From Combretum micranthum (lineage: Eukaryota > Streptophyta > Magnoliopsida > Myrtales > Combretaceae), in contig JAMXBD010002257.1 of assembly GCA_024138025.1 (NCBI GenBank), forward strand, positions 62,001-126,000: a stretch of 64,000 nt of DNA, read 5' to 3'. A model generated the notes under the pieces. That model was not told the origin of the DNA and searched no databases. It worked only from the letters and a program-made list of their open reading frames with translations. The position numbers were made by a program, and so were the translations under genes. Positions 25,711 to 36,999 of the stretch are shown here, one piece after another; the stretch's first letter is position 1, and each line of letters begins with the position of its first letter.

Positions 25711-27475
25711 ATATTATAATATAATTTATACGTTCACTACACACACAACTTTAATGAATCTTCTTCGCTTTTGAGAGACAATCAATGTGTAAAAGAAAGA
25801 GCGAAAGAGAAAGAGAATGTGAATCGGATGGGGATGGGGAATAATTGTGCTAGTGTGTGTGTGTGTTGATTTACTTACAGTGGCGGAGCAAACTAAAAAC
25901 AACATTTGTTTTATTGTTTATTCCTCAGTTGTTTTTCTTTGACTTTGAACAACCTAAATTTTTATGTCCAAAAAAAAAAAAAGAACAACAACCCAAATTT
26001 TAAGAAAAAAATTGATAAAACAAAGTCGAATGTGAATGTTCACTCCATCCGGGGGAGCCTTTCTAGTTGGCTGGTTTTTGCTATGGTTGGCCTTGGTTAG
26101 AAAGCGCAGTTTATTAGAATAAAATATTTTATTTTTATTATTGGAAAATGTTTATTTTTTTATTTATTTTGTAAAAAATTTTATTAAAAGAATGTATATT
26201 TTATGTCATGCAAAATAGATCAAAAATCCTTATTATTTCTCTTTGTTAAAGAAATGGCTATTTCTACAGAAAAATATATTTTATTCTACAAATACACCTA
26301 TTGATAAATTAAGGAGTTGCAATTCTATTCCAGTCTTATTCCATTCCAGTAAACCAAACATATAGTAAGTATCTATTAAAGAAAAATATGAAAAATAAAA
26401 AAAAAAACTAATTATTCATGTGAGAGAAATTCTATAGATTTTTTTATAACAAAATAGGTTCTATTATATCATTAAACAATTTAGATTTGTCTTAATTATA
26501 ATTGGAATCTTAATATTTTTATTAATTTTTATAATTAACTTTAATGATAATCCTGTTACTCTATAAACAAATAAGATCATATACAAGGAAAAATTTCATT
26601 GTTTCATTATATCTTGATCATTCAACATTTCATATTCATAACAAATCATTATTATACAATTGAAATATTTAATTATTTATTCTATTTATTTTAATGATCA
26701 AATAATTAAATTAACACATATCTCAAATTAAATATAGACCAAATATAGATACAAATATGAGAAAAAAAAAAGACAATCGAAACTATAAAAATACTTATAA
26801 AAGTAAGGGCATTATAGCCTAATATATTATTGTTAATCTCTTAAATATAATGTATCAGTTCAAATTTCCTTCTATTATTATAAAAAGGAGAAAGAAAACA
26901 CACTACTTAAAATTACAATTCATTACCTTTGGACATTTAACGTTTGAGTGAAGATAGAGCGGCTTGAGTAAGCACACTATTATTATTTTATTTTATCAAT
27001 ATAAAAGAAGCCACTATTAAGTTTATATATCCATATATATATATATATATTTAAATTTAAATCTCATAAGATTTTCATGTTTGTTTGCAATTGTTTGTGA
27101 TGTATTATTCATAATTTAATGCCTTTTCTATAACAGGGCAAACTATTAGTTTGAGCCGCTCACTGCCTTGAATCCGATGCATGGGTGAGTAGGTTTTGGC
27201 GCAACTAATAAAGATTAGAGTGTAGGTTTTAGCGTCAATTTTATAAACTTATTTTTACATAGTAAGATATAGAATTTAATGGGGTACCCACCATACCCAA
27301 TAAAGATTCTTAATTAATTATACGAAATATAAGAAATTTGACGGGATAAAAGTATTAGTAGTGGTTATATTTTCAATATTTTGGCAATTTAGGGTATAAT
27401 TTTTTATATTAGATAAATTATATCTTAATGTACCAATATGTTTTAGTAAGTTCATTGAGGTTTTAATGTTTTAAA
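25711..27475. other. MVK 5' flank and AT-rich intergenic DNA
   Basis: The first ~160 bases upstream of the MVK start include a GA-rich stretch and a GTGTGTGTGTGT run at about 25853-25865, probably 5' leader and promoter. From 26100 the DNA is very AT-rich. A segment at about 26310-26365 (ttccattccagtaaaccaaac) resembles the end of a common plant MITE, but no partner end was found. No gene was seen. Confidence 0.5.
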
Positions 27476-27900
27476 TGGGGTACAAATGAACCTAACTAGT
27501 TCACAAACTACTCAACTTCAATTTAAGAATAGTCGAGTCGAGTCGAGTCGAGTCTGACTTATTTGAGTAGTTTAACGAGCGAAACTTGAGCTTTGTATAT
27601 TTAGCTCGATTAACTTGCAAGCTTAATCGAGCTCAAGTCTAGTGTAAATATTAATCAAAGTAATCGTATATGGGAATTAATATTATTTAAATTAGAATAA
27701 ATATATTTTTTAATAAATTGAGCATAAATGAGTTTAACTGAATTGAACTTGAGCTTATATAATGTTATTTCGAGCTGAACTCGAGTTTAAAATCTTAAAC
27801 TCAGTCGAACTTGAGCGAAGCTCAAGCTTTAAAATTTCGGATCGTGCTTGAGTTAGAGCTCAACATTATATCGTCTCAACTTGACTCGTTTGCAGCCCTA
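27476..27900. mobile_element. Old hAT-like non-autonomous element
   Basis: A 425-bp element whose left end TGGGGTACAAATGAAC matches, imperfectly, the inverted right end TAGGGCTGCAAACGAG. The 8-bp flanks GTTTTAAA and GTTTCAAG agree at six positions, consistent with a decayed hAT target duplication. The interior has GAGTCGAGTCGAGTC subterminal repeats and many AGCTCGA/TCGAGCT motifs. Its ends resemble the two better preserved elements at 51788 and 55098. Confidence 0.6.
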
Positions 27901-28388
27901 GTTTCAAGTGATAAAATGAGTTAAAAATTTATTTAAAATATTAACATTTTATAGTTACTTTTTTTAAATTAATTTTCTTTTATTTTTCTCGACAAGATCC
28001 TTTATTTGACTCATTTTATAAAACATTGATTCATCTTTTTAATTATTTGAAATGTTGATACATTGAATAAACGTACATCTTGTTGCTAGTTCATAGTCAA
28101 TAGAGATTGATTTGTATGTTAGGTTTGCAAAATATAATATAGTTAGTGATACGTTAAGGGATTATTGATGCTATCATTAAGATGCTTAAGTTAGTGTACA
28201 TTCCAAATAAGAATGCAACCAGACGGATCATTATAGAATGATCCACCAGCCCAACTTACTAAATATCTTATAGATTTTGACACATATCTGGGAAAAAAAT
28301 TTTGCTCCAATAGAAAACGGTTATATTTATGACCGATAGGAAACCGACTTGCAAAATTAATAAAACATATAATACAACTATTTAGTAG
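27901..28388. other. Intergenic, nothing recognised
   Basis: AT-rich DNA with no ORF or repeat I can support. Confidence 0.5.
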
Positions 28389-28595
28389 ATGGCAAAAGAA
28401 AGCTCCTCCTCTTCGTCTCCCCGCGAGTACGATCTCTGTTACTGTACACGGGCTTATCTGCTCGCTCGTCCGGTTAGAACCCGTGTTGATTACATTCAAG
28501 AGCTTTAATTGGATTCTAGGCCTGGTGCTAAAGTTTCCATTCTTTCAGTTCTTTAAAATGCCAACGTGAAGAAATTGGGAATAGATATGAAATAA
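28389..28595 (+). pseudogene. Unidentified coding-like fragment with two in-frame stops and an A-run
   Basis: Beginning at an ATG, one reading frame runs 69 codons through GC-richer sequence than its surroundings. It has a serine run after M-A-K-E, then R-E-Y-D-L, and later P-G-A-K-V-S-I-L-S-V-L and V-K-K-L-G-I-D-M-K. TAA interrupts it twice before the final TAA at 28593-28595, and an A-rich run follows at about 28599. The protein-like composition suggests a decayed gene fragment, possibly a 3' truncated retrocopy. I do not recognise the family. Confidence 0.3.
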
Positions 28596-30524
28596 ATTAA
28601 AAAAAAAACACAAAACCCACTAGCAAAAATCAGTAAATTAAAGTATTGGCCAAGAACTTTAAGGAAAAACCAGAAGGAAAAAAATGGAAAAACCGAAACG
28701 AACTAGTATTGTATCGGGATATCAAGCATTCGGGATATCAAGCGTTCAATTCAGGTAAAACTTAAATTTGCGAAGTGTTAAATGTATATTTGTAAGATTT
28801 AATTCGGAAGTTGCAGTAGAAACGCTTGTTTCACGGAAAAAAAAAAGGTCCAAGAAAAGAAAAAGCATAATTGGATCAATAAGACGGAAAGAGTGTGTAA
28901 GGTCACTGGTCGGGTTTGAGCAACCCTATAGAGAGCTAGGTGGGTTCTATTTTTAATAACCTACCTGATTGCATCCTTAATCTCAAATGCGTACAAGTCA
29001 AAATATAATAAAAAGTATTAAAGTGACATTATTTCTCCGGTGGTGCATCATAGAGATATATATAGTAAGAAGGTCTTAAATGGTTATGTAAATCATGGAA
29101 TCATAGAAAATAGGTGACCAGCAATAGTTATTGGGGACTTGGGGTGAAGCCACGAACTACAGCCAAGGGATCTTGGCTTGAGTTGAGATAAAGAAGTTGG
29201 GATTTCTATTTACTTGGAAGAGAGTTGGAGTGATTGGAGTGAGCAGTGCCTGGGCCTAATAGGTTGATTTGGATAAGTAATGGTCGAATTAGACCTAGCT
29301 GGCTTGTGATCGATCTTTGATCTTCAATACCTAAACAGTAATATATTTTGCAATTTGAAAAATCTATAGTCTTGTCATGTTAACTTAGATTCAAAGTTAA
29401 TCACGATCTACATTTTAATGTCTGTGGATTGATTTTGATTGCATTTTAATATTGTAGAAAATTAGTGTTCATGTTATTAATCAGGCTACAAAGTCATTAG
29501 GTAGATTGATTTTGATTGTATTTTAATTTGTAGAAAAATTAGTATTCTTGTTATTAATCAAGTTACAAAGCCATTAGCATAAATTTTATGATACTTTTGT
29601 TAGAAGAACCTAACCTTATCGAAGGAAGAAAAAAAATAATAATAACTAGACCTAACCCCAATCGGAACCACACAATCATTACAAGAACTAACCTGTCTAA
29701 TGTATCATGATAAACATGATCTGTGAGTCATATGGAGTTCCACTTATTGCTTGTGAGGGTCGTATATATCGTGACTCATCGATTCTATAATTAATCACAC
29801 ATTACTTGAGTTTTAGTATTGGTACATCATATTCAATATTGATTTTATCCCAATCTGTTTCCTTTCTCATCCACAGAAGTTAAAAAATAGAACTTTTTTA
29901 TTAGTTTTCATTACTGAAAAAAATAAATTTAATATCCACATTAGTTTGATGCCAAAGTAACCTAGATCTTTATCACAATCTATTCTCCAAAGTCCAAATA
30001 TTTTAACTCCCCATTGCTTGATGGTTTGTTTAGACCGACCAAATTAAGGGTATCTATGAATTAAACCAGATTGCATACTAGTAGAAGTCAATCCATAATT
30101 GGCTAAGTTTTTAGATAATTTTTCAAGTAGAGATTAAGTTTAAGCCTATTTGGTAAATTAAAAGAAAGAAAAAAAACGTGAAGCATTCCAAATAGTTAGG
30201 CCAAACTCCACCTAGCCGAATATTTTTTAGTCAAACTTGGGCTAAAATTCAAGTGTGATCGACTAAAACCAGAACTCAAACTTTAAAATTTTGATCCAAA
30301 GCTCTAATCCGAGCCCTATATTGTTCCAGATTCAATTGGGTTCTTTTATGCCCCCAAACTGAACCGCAAAAGTGACATACTAAGTTCCTTGAAAGCACTA
30401 CAGAAGTAAGATGCACCATAGTCAACAGCCTCCTTTGCATAATGGTCCAACGAGTTCCTTTCAAAACTTCGAGAGCAACCCATGTTTGCTCTCCAGCCGC
30501 AAACAAACAGGAAAATCGCTAAAA
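28596..30524. other. Intergenic; one 77-bp tandem duplication
   Basis: No gene recognised. Two diverged copies of a 77-bp unit (gattgattttgattg start) lie at about 29427-29503 and 29504-29580. The last few hundred bases before 30525 are probably the 3' untranslated region of the minus-strand gene to the right. Confidence 0.5.
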
Positions 30525-33500
30525 CTACAAAACAATGGCTTGCGGATAGCATTCAGTAACCTCCATACGTAGTGACTTCCACGCATGCTTGCAACTTTCC
30601 CACTTCTTTTGCATGAGCTCCATGAATGCTTTTGCCCATGGCTCATTTTTCCCTCCCATGCTCAGTTCATAAGGCACTGAAAAGCTGTTCAAATAATTTT
30701 TTCTTGAAGTTTTTTCTTTTTCTAGTTTGATTCTGCTTGTAATATTGATACTATTTAAATGTAATTTGACCAACCGTTTTACCTCAGTAATTCTTCTTCT
30801 TGCGAGGTTCCACCGCTCGTGCTCCTTCTGCAATGGTTCACTTTTACAGTTAAAATGCTGAGGTCTGGGAGACATAGTTGATTCATAAAAGCTGGACACA
30901 ACTGCTACTAATAATCATGGAAGTTATTCCAATGATAAATGATAACAGCTATTGGTTCAGAGCAATTTGATACAATTGCAATTCATTATTGAACCATGCA
31001 TGATTCACAGTTGAAGCTATGTGTTTATCCACACATTCTCACACGCTACAAGACCTATGATCTGATATTTGAGTTCAGCATTTACATAAAGATTTACCTC
31101 TCGTAATTATAATTTAGTGCTTGGTAAGACGACAAATGAACTTGCAAACTTCAGGAAAACCTGAGCGATCTTAAGATTGCATAAAACTTCCTCTTGTTTG
31201 GGCAAGAAATAAAAGCCAGAGGTACAAGTAGAAAACAAACATGTTCCTCTAGTCGATTGAGTTGAAATGTGGAAGATCATCTTCAACTCTCGGATCAAAT
31301 TAATCACCATAGCAAAATTCAGTAAATAGGAAGACTTGAGTAAATAGCAAAAGTTTAACCAGGCAAAGATATATGACATGAAAAGAAAGTCACATGCCGG
31401 TCACATAGATAGCAAATAATCAAACCTGGAAACTAAGATTTTGAATATTCGAAGAGACTTGGTTGATAAATTGTATATAGCATCTTCAATATGGTCAGTG
31501 CTGAATAAGTATATCACTGGATAACCAAGAAGCCATCTGGGTAAAATCCAGAGAAACAAGTTTCAGTGTTGGTAAGATCAAATGAAGAAACAAAGAAATT
31601 TTGATATCTGAAGCATATCAATAGCCATCTATCTGCAGCAATTATAGCCATTTTGCAAGTACAAAAAAATAATGGCAACTAGTATGCATTTTTCGTAATT
31701 TATGGATATCAAAAATCATTTATTTTAAAGGTGTTGCATGCAAATCACAAAGAGATGATTGTGAACCGGTTCATAAACCACATATGCCACTGGGGATGAG
31801 GTGGTGTGGTGATGGGGAAGAAGAGGAAAAAGGTTCATTCATGAGGTATAGACTATCATAAGAGGAAAAAGGTTCATTCATGAGGTCTAGACTATCATAA
31901 CTCTAAGATCTAGACCTTTATCAAGGTTAGTGCAGCCAGCTTATCTTTTCTTTAAATCCTTTCTTCATTATCTTTTCTTCTAATCCAATCATTATTCATT
32001 TACACTTGCAGATGATAAAAAGGTCAAAGACGATAGAAAGAAGCCAAATATTAATGCTGTTTCAATCAGTATTCGAAGTCAGGTAAAATGCACAATAAGT
32101 AATTTGAATTTTATTTTCTGGGAAAATATGAATCATAAAACTATATTTTCCTCTATGTTCCAAAAGGGAGTGAGTCCACCGATTTTATGTCAAAGCAACC
32201 GATGAATCTACCCAAACCATCTATCAGCAATCCAGACAAGCACTATGATGAAGGCACAACCTTTTCTCTTTCCAGCTCCAGTAATGGAAGCCAATGCTGA
32301 GCTAACCAGCCAGTTAATTAAGTTTCCTAAGGTAACATGAATCAAAGCATCCCAATCCCACCCCAGGTCAAAACAAAAGGTAATTCATAGAAGAATTGAC
32401 TATTATGATGTTTAAACTTAATTTATGTGAATCGGGTAGCTAAATAGTTGATTCTCCAAGGAAACACTTTAGATCAGAGAATAAATTACTCATGCCAACT
32501 TAAAGTACACAGCAATACCACTTTCAACTCTAGTTTCAAGTTTCTGCACCTTGCAATTCTAAACCAATTCAAGTAATTGAGTCTGTATCTAATTAATTTA
32601 TTCATATACCAGATAAAATTTCAGATAGAAAGAAGACACAAATAAAAGGAAAAAGCTATATCCTCTTCAAAGTTGGTCCAAGACTTGATGACACATGTAA
32701 ATTTTTCTTGAACAAGTGAATGAAAGTGAAGAAAGCACAGTAAGTGAAAGAAAAGCAAAACATGTGGCATGTGAAGATGGTCTGGAGATGAATTTTGGAA
32801 GGAAAATATGAATGATGGAGAAATGTTACTTTTACAAATAAAATGGTTATAAAAATGATTTATTTAAGGGATATCAAATAAAAGTATAGAAAGGTAAATG
32901 AAGACACCAAACAGACCCTAAATAGTACACACTTAATTATACAGCTGTACTCTACCTTGGACTTTCATTCATCATAAAATTAAATGGAAGGTTAAACTTA
33001 AGGCAGCAAAATATGGTTCTTAAATATTATAACAGAGTATAGATTGGTAATTTTGTTGAGTGGCCTCACCAAGAAGGGAACAACTAGGGGAGGTGGTGTT
33101 AATGTTGATGCTCACCACGCAAATGCAAAATTAAAGTAAGGTCCAATGAGGTTGATAAGTGCAACAAAGGGTAGCAAGGAAGACGCATAGAGAGTTTCTA
33201 GAAACTAAGAACCATGTCTTCATCCACCAATAGTGCGATGGTGCCACAAAACATATGAGCTAAGTGTTAAGAAAAGATACAGAAAAATTGATACAAGAAC
33301 ATGTAGCCACATGATTATAAATATGAACCAAGTTAAAAATGAGAAGCAGCTACTATCGACATTACATAGTACCACCTGCAATCTAAGCATCACACAAAAA
33401 TTGATGTATATCTCGATTGGTTGAATTGGATACTTATGACTACTAAATCAGATGAGTTTTGTGCAAAAATCAGTAGCCTTTCTTTATTTGCATATACTAA

Positions 33501-36281
33501 GGGAAAAAAAGGATATGTAATCTCTTTAGAGTTTCTCTCTCTACAACTCGTGTGCAACCAAGTTAAATTTACGCAAGAAGGAAAGCATTTAACTTTTAAG
33601 CCATGACATAATAAATTAGATTCCTCAACCACCCTTATTACTTAGCCCCTTTTTTTTTTTTTTTTTTGTGCCTTCTTTTAAGGTCAAAAAGGCCAAGCAT
33701 GCCATAAGAGAGTATTGAGAAAACAGGGCATTTGTTATATACTTTCTACAGTCTCCTCTTAGTAACTTAACTACAGGTTAAAATTTCTTAGAAATTCAAA
33801 CATACCCATTTAGAGTTGGTATACTAATCTTAGTATCTTTCATGCAGTTGCTTAGATCAATTAAGTTGGAGCTCCCTGAAGCAGTAGCATCATAACTAGA
33901 GGTATCATTTCCTGAGCCTTCTGCCTCAGGACATAATAATTGATCCTCACTCTGTTTTTCAAGAGGAAAATGGAGGGAAAAGAATTTTTGAATTGAAGAG
34001 AGCTGGGACACTTCTAAATCTTTTCCTGATCGTTTCATAATCTGCAGCAGTGCAAAAAGAGTAGTTTAGTGACAGGGAAAAGTTTATGGCCAAAGGAGAA
34101 GAAGAAAAAGAGAGCAGAAAGTTAACATTTGGAGGGTCCTGTTCAAGGTCCACAAAGAATAGCTCTGCTTCTGAGTTTAAGCTTGATCTTACATACTCAG
34201 CAAGACTTCGGTCATGTATCAAGTATATCATATGATCGATAACCATTACCCTTAAAAACTGATAAACAGATGACTCCTGCAACCAGCAACCCGTACATCA
34301 ATGAAAAAGGAATTCCACGTGCATAATCTAGATGCAGGCCTTTTGGCTGTCCATGTTCTAGCCATTAAATCTACATGCAATGTCTGAAATCAAAGCAAAG
34401 CAAAGTAAAAGCAAACAATCAAAAAGACACACAGTAGATATGCCTTATCAGCCACATGGGATCAAATTATAAATACAGCAAGATCAAGCAAAGTATTACC
34501 ATCTTATAATACCCAATGCTTTTAAGTCGCTGCAAGCTCAAAAGTTACAAGGCATTTCATATATATTTTAACTTTTGCTGTATTCTTCATTAGCTAATTT
34601 TGCTGACTCCATCCATTAAATTGACCTAACAAGAGGGAGCTAGATGTTAAAAATGAAGAAGTCATGTGAGTTGATAGAAAGATTGAATTCCTAGGGGATA
34701 TCTTTCTTTACTTTTTCCTTTTGAAACAAAGTTTCTCATGTAGTACAGAATAATTAAGCTAACCTATGCTGTATAGCATAAATTGGTAGAACTATAAAAC
34801 AACAAAAAAACATAAAGCATTGGGAAAAAGCTGGAGAATTGAATTAAAGAAAAATGTTATGCAGCACAGATTTGCCCAAGGATTTGTCTTACTTAGCAGC
34901 AGTTCAGCTTGAGTATTAAGCGATTCATCCCAATAGTCCTGGAAACCAAATCAGGGTAATATGAACCCAACATGGGTTTGGAAGGAACTCAAAGCTGAAC
35001 CATGGTTGTGCCCCATGATTCAAGCCACTTACAATAACTTCTAACATCAGCACTCACAACTTAGGCATTCTTCCCGGATCACTTAATATCATGGTCATGA
35101 AAGAAACTCAACCTTTCCGCAATTACATTCCAAACCCCAGCCCTCTTTTCCCTTCCTAAATGGTACTTTGAACACTTATAATTGCTTCTGAACATTACCA
35201 CACGGGCACAGTTAATTTTAATGATATAATTGCTCATTCTTATATTGACTTTCATACATTCTACCTTATGAAACCACCGACACACTAAGAAAAAAGAAAA
35301 AGATTTGAGATACATCAAAAACCTTTTGACAAAAGCTCAGGAGAGCACAGAGATGATGTTGAAGTTGAGGCATGATTCCTCCATAATCTATCATAACAAC
35401 CGGTCTCATCCCCGTAACCAGCGCAATGACATCTGTTCAACATAAAACCAATCCCCATAAACACCCCAGTTGATGAGCTAACATTATTATCGTTATTTAT
35501 GGAATTGCTATTTCAAACAACTAAATATTACAACAATTATTCGTAAAGAATAAGGCTGGAATAGAATTATTATTTCGGCAAAGCAAATAAGCAATAAGTA
35601 AATTTTCCACCAATCATATGCTGTCATATAAACGGGTAATTGTCACACCAGGTAGCTCAAATTTACCTATTTTTACAATTAATTCACGGATTACTTGATC
35701 TTTGGCAATTTTTTAAAAATTAACTTTTTAAATTTTGTCCATTTTTCAAATTAACTACTGCGTACTATAAATTAGTCGAAATGAATTCTCAAACAGCGAA
35801 GTGATACTTTTATAAGTAATTGCAAAACCGAACAAAGCCGAGATAATTCGGCAACAGATACGACATTTAACCTATGTAAATAAAAACCGTATATACATAC
35901 ATATATATGTGTGTGATCGGTAGAAACACGAACAAAAACTGAATCAGCATGGAGTATGGTAAAAGAACAGTGACCTATGTGGAGACGACGCCGCGAAGAA
36001 GATTTGAGGCGCCAATTGATATGGGTAAGACCCGAATCCAAAACCTCCACTAATTCGTCTATTTGTGTTGGATCCATCAATTCACCATCAGCATGAAGCA
36101 GGGAGGAGGAGGCAGCAATTACATTAATAGTAGCAACTTTTGTTAGGTCGTTATATACAGCGCTCAGCAGACTCGTTTTAGAGGTAAAGTTGGATTCTGG
36201 TTTCCAACAAGACGAATCTGATTGAAGTGTACAAAGCTTTGTTCTGGTTAGATACTGCTCAGGAGCAAAGTGTAAACTCAA
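30525..36281 (-). CDS. Conserved plant protein, possibly C1orf74/UPF0739 (DUF4504) family
   Basis: Seven exons join in one open frame of 373 codons: 36281-35975, 35432-35323, 34276-34127, 34041-33806, 31536-31426, 30827-30783, 30684-30525 (TAG). Every junction is GT..AG and phases match, which strongly supports a real gene. Landmarks are TGMRPVVMIDYGGIMPQLQ in exon 2, FFVDLEQDPPN in exon 3, GWLLGYPVIYLF across exons 4/5, and SFSVPYELSMGG with a conserved C-terminus in exon 7. I believe this matches the eukaryotic C1orf74-like family, whose function is not established; that assignment is from memory of the pattern. No signal peptide or membrane segment is evident. Oddity: the frame at 36281 opens with TTG after an in-frame TGA, and no in-frame ATG lies nearby. 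The true start may be in another exon, or an indel separates it from the ATG at about 36291. Confidence 0.75.
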
Positions 36282-36999
36282 AGATTGTCATCTTTTTCCG
36301 TTTTTTTTTTTTTTTTTTTTTAAGAGGATAATGTGGGGAATTAACGAAAAAGAATAATAACTTTTCTAAAAAAATTACACAAACCCACCATATAAGAAAT
36401 AATTTCAGAATTAAAACATTTACTAGGGTATTTACAACCTCGTCTCTAGAGAGGGGTTAGTATACTAACCTCTTTTTTTTTAAAGATAAGAATATAATCA
36501 ATCTCTCATTTCTTGAAAAGACGATGTTGATTTTACAACATTAAAATCTCTTTTGAAGAGATGAGATCAGCCACTTATAACATTATTTTTCAAGAGGCAA
36601 GTTCAATTTACTTAAAACTAAAATTATTTTTATTCTAGTAGCATTTTTATAAATTATTTTTAAAAATATCAATATTAATTTCTTTTCCCCTATAACGTGA
36701 TATTACACACTGGGCATAATATACAACTTATGTGTTGTAATGTAATTACCACATGTAGTTTTTAAAAATAGCTCACTCTCTTATCTATGTGATAACATAT
36801 AATTGGTATTTTTTTTCTTTTTTATTTTTATGCAACACTAATCCTTTTCTTATTTGATTGTAAGAACAAGTTCTTCTTGAAGTAATTACTAGATGTGTTA
36901 TTCCATGGATACATAGGAGTAAATTTGGTTATAGTGATGTATTTTGGCCCATTGGATCTGAACTGAAATGACCAAAATCTATATATATATTAAAAATTG
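36282..36999. other. Upstream flank, nothing recognised
   Basis: It contains a T-run at 36302-36322 just upstream of the first exon of the minus-strand gene, then AT-rich DNA without ORFs. The promoter of that gene should lie here, but no distinct element stands out. Confidence 0.4.

Noticed and set aside
30276..30506. ORFs just left of the possible C1orf74-like stop codon
   Set aside because: They lie in its likely 3' untranslated region and overlap each other in different frames.
33233..33632. Short ORFs on both strands inside the large intron of the possible C1orf74-like gene
   Set aside because: They overlap in opposite directions, are not conserved, and sit within an intron whose borders are well fixed.
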